The notes under the pieces: model-generated
The model's input: only the letters and a program-made list of their open reading frames with translations
Told to the model about the DNA's origin: nothing
The model's database searches: none
Program-made: the position numbers and the translations under genes
Shown: positions 58,008-64,000 of the stretch, one piece after another
Layout of the letters: the number at the start of each line of letters is the position of its first letter
How positions within the stretch are numbered: position 1 is the first letter of the stretch
Source: JACKEQ01 sp041389565
Lineage (GTDB): Bacteria; Myxococcota_A; UBA796; GCA-2862545
Assembly: GCA_041389565.1 (NCBI GenBank)
Contig: JAWKRP010000033.1
Location: 1 to 64,000 of the forward strand
Reading direction: 5' to 3'
DNA length: 64,000 bases

Positions 58008-59695
58008 TGCTCCTCGTGCTCCTGGCCTGTGCGCCCGCGCGCCAGCAGCAGGTCGAGAGCGAGATCCGCATCCTCGAGGCCCGCATCGCCGAGCGCCGCG
58101 ACGAGCTCAACCGCCTCCAGGCGGCGGTGGACCGCGCCTCGCGCCCCTGGCAGCTCACGCCGCCCCAGCACGTCCCCCGGGGGTTCGATCCCGACCGTCC
58201 GCTGCCGGCGGGGGGAGATCGGCCGGACATCCTGCTCCTGTCGATCGACACCCTCCGGGCCGATCACCTCGGGAGCTACGGCTACACACGGACCACGTCG
58301 CCGTTCATCGACAGCCTCGCCGCGGAGGGCACGCGGTACGAGGACTTCTGGTCGCCTGCACCCTGGACCCTCCCCTCGCACACCACGATGCTCTCGGGCT
58401 GGCTGCCCGACCGGCACGGCGCGATCGAGGACGAGGTGCGCATCGGGCCCGGGGTCCCCATGCTCCAGGAGACCCTGAAGAGCGTCGGGTACAACACGGC
58501 GGGCGTCGTGGCGACCCTGTTCGTGTCCCGGCGGTTCGGGTTCGACCGCGGGTTCGACCACTTCGAGGACTTCGGTATCACGAACCCGAAGGCGAACAAC
58601 TCCGGGGTGGTCGACGCCGAGGAGGTGTTCGCGACCGCGCTCCACTGGGCGCAGGAGCAGCCCGCCGGCACGCCGCTGTTCGCGTTCCTCCACGTGTACG
58701 ACGTTCACTACACGTACAACGCGCCCGAGCCGTTCAATACGCGCTTCGACCGCGAGGCCCGGCTCGGCGACGCCGTGTACAAGAACTACAAGCACTACCG
58801 CGCCCACCCGATCGACGACGCCCAGCTCGAGCACCAGATCGCGCAGTACGACGAGGAGATCGCGTACGTCGACGCCCAGCTCGCCGATCTCGTCACGCGC
58901 TGGCGGAAGAGCGGCCGCGAGCTCGTGGTCGCCGTGACGGCCGATCACGGCGAGGAATTCGGAGAGCGCGGCTCGTGGGGGCACGCGCACACGCTGTACC
59001 CCGAGCAGCTCCACGTGCCGTTCGTGATCGCCGGACCAGGCGTGAAGTCCCAGGTGATCTCGGAGCGGGCCGGCACAGAGGACATCGCGGCCACGCTCGC
59101 CGCGCTCGCCGGAGCCCGCCATCCCGCGGGCAATGGCGCCGATCGCAGCGGGCAGCTCGCGTCCGGGCGTGCGGTTCGACCCGGCGCGCCGTACGCCGAG
59201 ACCTCCCGGTTCGACACCCTCCAGCTCCGCGTGCACGACGGTGGGCTCGACCTGATCGCGGATCTCCGCGCCGATCGGTACGAGCTGTGCGATCTCCGGT
59301 CCGATCCCGGGTGCGAGCACGACCTGTCGGCCACGGATCCCGCCGCGCTCGCACGCATGAAGGCCCTGCTCGACGCGCGGATCGGGGCGCCGTGGGTCGC
59401 GGGGGCCGACGGGCACGCCGAGACGGCACGCGGCGGGGTGTTCTGGTCCCACGGGAACCAGGGGGCGTCGCTCGACCTCGTGGAGGGTGCGCGCTTCGCG
59501 CTGTTGCCCCCCGACGCTGGCGTCACGTTCATGGGGCCGCGTGGGAGCGAAGGCCCGTTCGCCGCGCTGGGCGGTACCGCGCCACCGGAGGGGGGTCCGC
59601 TCCGATACTCCGGTCCGACGTGGGGTAGCGTCGAGGTCGACCTGTCCGCCGAGGAGCAGCAGATGCTGCGCGATCTCGGATACATCCAGGATTGA
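57989..59695 (+). CDS. Sulfatase/alkaline-phosphatase-superfamily lipoprotein with Thr nucleophile
   Basis: The 568-residue protein has a lipoprotein signal (MARSPLMLLVLLAC, Cys14), a short coiled coil (~20-50), and a sulfatase-fold hydrolase: DILLLSIDTLRADHLGSYGY (metal Asp), APWTLPSHTTMLSG, AVTADHGEEFGERG and HTLYPEQLHVPF. The nucleophile position has Thr127 (T-L-P-S-H) instead of the Cys/Ser-x-Pro-x-Arg needed for formylglycine. It should therefore be a phosphate- or phosphonate-ester hydrolase or transferase, not a formylglycine sulfatase. ATG 57989 lies in the end of the upstream gene. Confidence 0.85.
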   Translation: MARSPLMLLVLLACAPARQQQVESEIRILEARIAERRDELNRLQAAVDRASRPWQLTPPQHVPRGFDPDRPLPAGGDRPDILLLSIDTLRADHLGSYGYTRTTSPFIDSLAAEGTRYEDFWSPAPWTLPSHTTMLSGWLPDRHGAIEDEVRIGPGVPMLQETLKSVGYNTAGVVATLFVSRRFGFDRGFDHFEDFGITNPKANNSGVVDAEEVFATALHWAQEQPAGTPLFAFLHVYDVHYTYNAPEPFNTRFDREARLGDAVYKNYKHYRAHPIDDAQLEHQIAQYDEEIAYVDAQLADLVTRWRKSGRELVVAVTADHGEEFGERGSWGHAHTLYPEQLHVPFVIAGPGVKSQVISERAGTEDIAATLAALAGARHPAGNGADRSGQLASGRAVRPGAPYAETSRFDTLQLRVHDGGLDLIADLRADRYELCDLRSDPGCEHDLSATDPAALARMKALLDARIGAPWVAGADGHAETARGGVFWSHGNQGASLDLVEGARFALLPPDAGVTFMGPRGSEGPFAALGGTAPPEGGPLRYSGPTWGSVEVDLSAEEQQMLRDLGYIQD

Positions 59696-59696
59696 G

Positions 59697-61205
59697 ATGA
59701 ACGAAGGCATCGAGAGCACCGAAGCGCGACCCCGGATCTTCCCGGCCGGGATGGCGATCGGTCTGCACCTGACGATCGAGCGGCTGCTCTCGATGGGCTC
59801 GGGCCGCACCTACTACCTGGCGAACAACGAGAAGCCGCGCTGGTACACGCACATCTGCTGGGGCTGCGGGAACAAGCACAACCCGGCGTCGGCCCCGATC
59901 TGCGAGTACTGCCACCGTCCGATCACCAAGCGGCGCTTCCTGCTCTCGTGTCGCTGGCACGACCGCGGTGCCGAGGAGTTCCACCGCTTCGCGTCCGAGC
60001 GGATCGACCACTTCGCGGTGAACAGCCCGATCGTGCTGTACCGCTACCGGGAGCAGCTGCTCGCGTTCCACGAGATCGCCGAGGAGGCCCTGCTGGTCGA
60101 CGAGCCCGCGCCGCTGCGGCCGCGCACGCTGCTCGCTGGCGCCTGGACCCTCGCGTCGGCCATCCTCGAGCTGCACGCGCGCGGCTTCGTGCTCGATCGC
60201 CTCGCTCCCGAGCACGTGCTGGTGGGGCGAAACGGCTCGCGGCTGTGGGACGTCGACATCCGCGAGCACCGGGGGCGCCCGATCCACCCCCGCGACCCCG
60301 TGAGCCACGACGCGGCGCGCATGCTGGGAGCGCTGCTGCTCAGGTACGTGCCCGTCGATCAGGCCGAGACGATCGCGTTCTTCCAGGAAGCCGCGGTGGG
60401 CGGGTTCCCCGACATCGCGACGATGCAGCGCGAGCTCCGCGGGTTCGCGCGCAACCTCCAGATCAAGCCGTCGGCACGGCTCGCGGCCGGGCTGTCGAGC
60501 GTGGGGCGCAAGCGGCCAGCGAACGAAGACGCGTGGGGCTGGCGGCGCATCGGGAACATCGACTTCTTCATCGTGTGCGACGGGATGGGAGGGTACGCCG
60601 CGGGCGACGTCGCGAGCGCCACGGCGGTGGAGACCTCCATCCGCGCGGCGGCCACGCTCCTGCCGCGCACCACCCCGAAGCCCGCGGAGATCCAGTCGGC
60701 GCTCAAGGAGGTCGTGGCGACCGCGAACCTGGCGGTCCAGGAGCTACACCGCGAGGTCGGGAAGAACACGGGCACCACGATCGTGATGCTGGCCGTGTGG
60801 CCCGACGGGCAGGCCTGGGTGGCGCACATCGGCGACTCCCGCGCGTACCGCCTGCGCGACGGCACGCTCCACCCCCTCACCGACGACCACTCGATGGTGG
60901 CGGCCATGGTGGAGGCGGGCAAGCTCGATCGCGAGGGTGCACGCGTGCATCCGCGCAGCAACGTGCTCCTGCAGTACCTCGGTGCGGCTGGGGAGTCCGA
61001 CCCCGACGTGTCGAAGGCCGACGTGAAGCCGGGCGACCGCGTCCTGCTGTGCTCCGATGGCCTGTGGGGTGAGATGTCGGAAGCCGACCTCGCCACCCAC
61101 GTCGATCCGCAGCTCGACACGCGCCGGCAGGTGCGGGTGCTCGTGAACGAAGCCAACGACCGCGGCGGGAAGGACAACGTCACGGCCATCGTGGTGACGA
61201 TCTGA
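59697..61205 (+). CDS. PP2C phosphatase fused to zinc ribbon and pseudokinase
   Basis: Residues ~50-75 of this 502-residue protein form a zinc ribbon (C54, C57, C69, C72). Residues ~90-260 look like a degenerate protein kinase: the HRDLKPxN loop reads LDRLAPEHVLV and DFG reads DVD, so it should be inactive. Residues ~265-502 are a complete PP2C phosphatase (RPANEDAW, FIVCDGMGGYAAGD, TGTTIVMLAV, AHIGDSRAYRLRDG, CSDGLWGEMS, GGKDNVTAIVV). It would dephosphorylate Ser/Thr targets of kinases such as the one at 14485. The start follows the upstream stop by one base. Confidence 0.9.
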   Translation: MNEGIESTEARPRIFPAGMAIGLHLTIERLLSMGSGRTYYLANNEKPRWYTHICWGCGNKHNPASAPICEYCHRPITKRRFLLSCRWHDRGAEEFHRFASERIDHFAVNSPIVLYRYREQLLAFHEIAEEALLVDEPAPLRPRTLLAGAWTLASAILELHARGFVLDRLAPEHVLVGRNGSRLWDVDIREHRGRPIHPRDPVSHDAARMLGALLLRYVPVDQAETIAFFQEAAVGGFPDIATMQRELRGFARNLQIKPSARLAAGLSSVGRKRPANEDAWGWRRIGNIDFFIVCDGMGGYAAGDVASATAVETSIRAAATLLPRTTPKPAEIQSALKEVVATANLAVQELHREVGKNTGTTIVMLAVWPDGQAWVAHIGDSRAYRLRDGTLHPLTDDHSMVAAMVEAGKLDREGARVHPRSNVLLQYLGAAGESDPDVSKADVKPGDRVLLCSDGLWGEMSEADLATHVDPQLDTRRQVRVLVNEANDRGGKDNVTAIVVTI

Positions 61206-61654
61206 GAGCGCTCGCGCTGGTGCTGGTGTTCGCGGGGTGCCCGTCCGACAAGGGCTCGGAGACCGATCCGGTGGAGTCCGACACCGACACCGACACCGAT
61301 GCGGACACCGATGCCGATGCCGACACCGACGCCGATGCCGACGTCGACACCGGAGACACGCAGGCTCCCGGTCCCACGGGCGACACCGCAGAGCCGACCG
61401 AGAGCGGGTTCGTCGAGACGGGCCTGTTCGTGATCGGCTGCGACAGCGCCGACCCCACGTCGCTCGGCGTGCTCGACTGCAACGGGGCGTGCTGGCCCGC
61501 GTCGTACATCGGAGACGGCGTGATCTGCGACGACGGCACGCTCCGCCCGTGGGGCGACCCCGACTTCGCGTGTCCGGCGTTCGGCTACGACGGCGGAGAC
61601 TGCCCGGTGCCCACCGACACGGCTGGGGAGACCGCCGAGACGGGCCTCCCGTGA
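61202..61654 (+). CDS. Asp/Thr-rich small lipoprotein, probable CTG start
   Basis: The 150-residue protein has a lipoprotein signal, Asp/Thr/Ala repeats at ~25-50 and a Cys-containing C-terminal domain (GCDSADPT, DCNGACWPASYIGDG, FACPAFGYDGGDC) resembling small Ca2+/Notch-like knots (FGYDGGDC). The only ATG/GTG/TTG start near the signal, GTG 61220, leaves just seven residues up to and including the Cys. CTG 61202 overlaps the PP2C stop as CTGA, exactly like the ATGA, GTGA and TTGA junctions elsewhere, and gives a proper signal (LRALALVLVFAGC). The stop overlaps the next start (GTGA). Confidence 0.75.
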   Translation: MRALALVLVFAGCPSDKGSETDPVESDTDTDTDADTDADADTDADADVDTGDTQAPGPTGDTAEPTESGFVETGLFVIGCDSADPTSLGVLDCNGACWPASYIGDGVICDDGTLRPWGDPDFACPAFGYDGGDCPVPTDTAGETAETGLP

Positions 61655-64000
61655 CTCACGGGCCGTCCCTGCGAGCCCTCGGGACTCACGGGCCGTCCCT
61701 GCGAGCCGTGCTGCTCGCGCTCCTCGTGGGGTCGGCGTGCAAGGAGCCCGTCGACACCGACCCGCCCGCAGAGGCCGACGCCGATGCGGACACCGACACG
61801 GACGCAGACACCGACGCGGACGCAGACACCGACGCGGACGCAGACACCGACGCGGACGCAGACACCGACGCCGACGCGGACACCGACGCCGACGCGGACA
61901 CCGACGCGGACGCAGACACCGACGCAGACGCAGACACCGACGCGGATGCGGACGCAGACACCGACGCCGACGCCGACGCAGACACGGACGCCGACACCGA
62001 CGTCTCGACGCTCTGCTACGGCGCCGCCTCGATCTGCGACCTGCCCCTCCACGAGGTCGCCCTGCTCGGGAGCCGCAACAGCGCGCTCTCCGAGGCCTAC
62101 GGAATCGCGGACGGGCTCGCGTCACAGCGCCTGTCCATCTCCGAGCAGCTCGACGTCGGCGTGCGGCACCTCGACTGGGACGTGTTCACCTGCGCCGATC
62201 CGCTGAGCGGCGAGCTGTGCCTGTGCGACGCGTCCGGGTGCGCGGACGGCGAGCAGGTGTCGTACGCCGACGTGCTGACCGAGCTCGAGATGTGGCTCGA
62301 CGACCACCCCACCGAGGTCGTGCGCATCACCCAGGCCCCGGCCACCGCGTCCGTGGCGAGCGCCATCCCCGGTGTGCTCGCGAGCACGGGCCTCGCCGAC
62401 CTCCAGGCCACGCCGGCCGAGGTCGCCTCGTCCACCTGGGGCGAGCTCGCGGCCGCGCGACACCCGCTCGTGGTCCACGGGCCGTACGACGCGGCGAATC
62501 CCGCGCTCGCCGCGTTCCACCCGCTCACCAGCTTCCACGTGACGGAGGGCGGGCTGCCCGCGACCTCCGCCTGGCCGTGCACCGATGCGCTCGGCGCCCT
62601 GCCCGAAGCCGGCGACACCGTGGTGATCGACCACCGGTGGTCCTGGCGGTACGACCAGCCCCGGTTCGACGTGGCCGCGTGTGCGAACACCGCCACCGAG
62701 GTCGCCGCCCACCTCGACGCCTGCGATGCGCTCGGCATCGGGACCGTCTGGGCCGACTTCCTGGACTCCGGACCCGGTCCGTACCTCGGGGTGAACCGCC
62801 TGAACGGCGTGGACCACCTCGCCGTGCCGTTCGCCGACCAGTGCCTGCCGTTCACGGCGTGCGCGGACGACGGGGCGTGCAGCGGCGAGGCCTGTGCACC
62901 CGAGGGATTCTGCGTGGAGTGCGTCGATCACGGCGACTGCGTGGCCTCCGAGCACTGCGACTTCGAGACGAGCCAGTGCGTGCCGGACCAGACGACGGGT
63001 GCCGACTGCACGGTGAACGACGAGTGCACCTCCGGTGCGTGCGACACCGGGGTCTGCGCCGCCTGCGACGATGCGGGCGACTGCGGGCTCGGCCAGACGT
63101 GCAACAGCGGGACCTGCGAGGGTCTCCCGCCGATCGGGACGACCTGCTCCCTCGACCTCCAGTGCGCGTCGGGGGTCTGTGATCAGGGCGCGTGTGTCGA
63201 GTGCACGGACACCCCGACGCAGCGGGGCTGCGCGAGCGGCGCCGAGTACTGCGAGGCCAACACGTGCCTGCCGCGCGGCGAGCTGGGAGCGGCCTGCAGC
63301 ACCGACGTCGAGTGCTTCTCCGGCGCCTGCATCGACGGCACCTGCGCATCGGGGTCGTGTAGCTCGGAGAGCGACTGCGAGGACGTCGTGTTCGTCGACC
63401 TCGACGCGCGGTCGATCCTCGAGGCCGCCGACGCGGGCGTGCTCAGCTTCCCGAACGGTCGCCCCACCCTCCAGAACGATGCGCTCGTGTTCCCGACCTG
63501 CTCCCGGTTCGACGTGCTGATCCGCATGGACATGCCCGACGACTGGTACACCGACGAGGGGGGGACCTTCTCCGCGCTGATCGACGCCGCAGGGAGCTTC
63601 ATGTTCACGGTGTCGGGCCCGAGTGCCGGCACGTCCCTCGGCGATCTGTCGGTCCCGTCCATCGACCCGGACGTGGAGTTCCGCATCTACCACCTCGACG
63701 ACCGCGGAGACCGACTCGGAGTCGGCACGCTGTCGTACTCGACGTTCCTCGACGACACCTACACCTACACGGGGCCCACACACGCCATCCGCGAGATCTT
63801 CCGCGGCACCGAGATGCGCTACGAGATCGTCGGCCCCGGGGACAGCCTCCGCGAAGACATCAACACGTACCTGCTCGGCGGCACCCACGACTTCCTGCTG
63901 GTGTGCGGCGAGAACACCGGGCTGCGGCTGCGACACCTGACCGTCGGAGCCGGCGACTACACCTGCCATGAAGCCTCCGGAGAGTGCCGGCCGAAGGCGT
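61651..64000 (+). CDS. Large PLC-like lipoprotein with Asp-rich linker and Cys-rich repeats (partial, 3' end outside)
   Basis: The frame is open to the window end (783 codons shown). The signal peptide (Cys30) begins with residues encoded by the dispersed 30-bp repeat (THGPSLRALG twice). An Asp/Thr/Ala tract fills ~38-118. A PI-PLC-X-like domain follows (~123-395: LHEVALLGSRNSALSEA, ISEQLDVGVRHLDWDVF), but catalytic His positions hold Arg142 (GSRNS) and a non-His (LCLCDASG), so it is probably inactive. Residues ~395-570 form Cys-rich repeats (CTVNDECTSGACDTGVCAAC), and a beta-rich C-terminal domain follows. It is likely a surface-binding lipoprotein. Confidence 0.8.
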   Translation, partial: MTHGPSLRALGTHGPSLRAVLLALLVGSACKEPVDTDPPAEADADADTDTDADTDADADTDADADTDADADTDADADTDADADTDADADTDADADTDADADADTDADADADTDADTDVSTLCYGAASICDLPLHEVALLGSRNSALSEAYGIADGLASQRLSISEQLDVGVRHLDWDVFTCADPLSGELCLCDASGCADGEQVSYADVLTELEMWLDDHPTEVVRITQAPATASVASAIPGVLASTGLADLQATPAEVASSTWGELAAARHPLVVHGPYDAANPALAAFHPLTSFHVTEGGLPATSAWPCTDALGALPEAGDTVVIDHRWSWRYDQPRFDVAACANTATEVAAHLDACDALGIGTVWADFLDSGPGPYLGVNRLNGVDHLAVPFADQCLPFTACADDGACSGEACAPEGFCVECVDHGDCVASEHCDFETSQCVPDQTTGADCTVNDECTSGACDTGVCAACDDAGDCGLGQTCNSGTCEGLPPIGTTCSLDLQCASGVCDQGACVECTDTPTQRGCASGAEYCEANTCLPRGELGAACSTDVECFSGACIDGTCASGSCSSESDCEDVVFVDLDARSILEAADAGVLSFPNGRPTLQNDALVFPTCSRFDVLIRMDMPDDWYTDEGGTFSALIDAAGSFMFTVSGPSAGTSLGDLSVPSIDPDVEFRIYHLDDRGDRLGVGTLSYSTFLDDTYTYTGPTHAIREIFRGTEMRYEIVGPGDSLREDINTYLLGGTHDFLLVCGENTGLRLRHLTVGAGDYTCHEASGECRPKA
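61653..61708. repeat. Dispersed 30-bp repeat, locus 3, inside coding sequence
   Basis: Nearly two tandem copies of the unit seen at 47398 and 49384 (variant GACTCACGGGCCGTCCC then CTGCGAGCC) straddle the stop of one lipoprotein gene and the first ~19 codons of the next. Confidence 0.85.
61768..62003. repeat. Minisatellite encoding the Asp/Thr/Ala linker
   Basis: Tandem 6/18-bp units of GAC, GCG/GCA/GCC and ACC codons (for example GACGCAGACACCGACGCG) encode an alternating Asp-(Ala/Thr) linker of about 80 residues. The length is a multiple of 3, so copy changes would keep the frame. Confidence 0.9.

Noticed and set aside
57989..59695. Arylsulfatase needing formylglycine
   Set aside because: The C/S-x-P-x-R signature is absent; the position is Thr127 in TLPSH.
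61737..63182. 481-codon plus-strand frame in the Asp-repeat gene
   Set aside because: It is the +2 frame of the repeat (Arg/His repeats). The lipoprotein frame starting at 61651 has signal, PLC and Cys-rich domains and stays open to the window end.

Overview
The window is GC-rich, almost fully coding DNA. It looks like a chromosome fragment from an uncultured Myxococcota-type (deltaproteobacterial) organism. The clues are many lipoproteins with Asp/Thr/Ala-rich linkers, Cys-rich surface modules, FHA/GGDEF, Ser/Thr kinase and PP2C signalling proteins, a hybrid histidine kinase, a TonB-dependent receptor and an ACAD plus aminoglycoside-phosphotransferase-like pair. No rRNA, tRNA or CRISPR array was seen, so the taxonomy is an inference from protein content. 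About 56 genes are called. Neighbouring genes very often overlap by 1-16 bp (NTGA or TGATG junctions).

Layout. 0.46-5 kb: housekeeping (smpB, a VKOR-DsbA fusion, prmA, rsmE, ribA, an HU protein). 5.2-9 kb: a three-gene minus-strand operon (alkyl-DHAP-synthase-like FAD oxidase, Fe-S protein, DAG-kinase-like lipid kinase). 9-9.6 kb: an intergenic block with a terminator, two dyads, a G-rich strand and a possible 56-codon gene. 9.6-16.6 kb: a dihydroorotase-like protein lacking metal ligands, a HAD hydrolase, comM-recA, and a zinc-ribbon Ser/Thr kinase with HEAT repeats. 16.6-18.5 kb: an IS1182-like element inserted in a heptanucleotide repeat array. 18.5-26.5 kb: acyl-CoA dehydrogenase plus APH-like kinase (probable 4-hydroxyacid catabolism), a chorismate mutase-TyrA fusion, lipase, lipoproteins, phosphohexomutase. 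26.5-35.9 kb: a minus-strand MoxR-DUF5682-vWA-TerB multigene system with uncharacterised partners. 36-41 kb: hybrid histidine kinase divergent from a lipoprotein and TonB-dependent receptor. 41-44.6 kb: a PAAR/ATP-grasp/TIGR02996 cassette. 44.7-56 kb: S9 peptidase, TerB-like protein, PI-PLC, FHA-GGDEF, 5'-3' exonuclease, outer-membrane and FAD proteins. 56-64 kb: cupin/JmjC, alkaline-phosphatase-fold hydrolase, pseudokinase-PP2C fusion, and two Asp-rich lipoproteins, the last running off the window.

Four patterns cut across individual genes. (1) Seven transcription units start with a TANNNT hexamer only 6-7 nt upstream of ATG and without a Shine-Dalgarno, which predicts leaderless mRNAs. (2) Start codons ATG, GTG, TTG and apparently CTG all appear in the same NTGA stop/start overlap. 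(3) A dispersed 30-bp repeat abuts or supplies stop codons at three loci, and at one locus it encodes the N-terminus of a lipoprotein signal peptide. (4) Several exported proteins carry very short, uncharged signal peptides. The most system-like novelty is the 26.5-35.3 kb MoxR/DUF5682/vWA/TerB operon.
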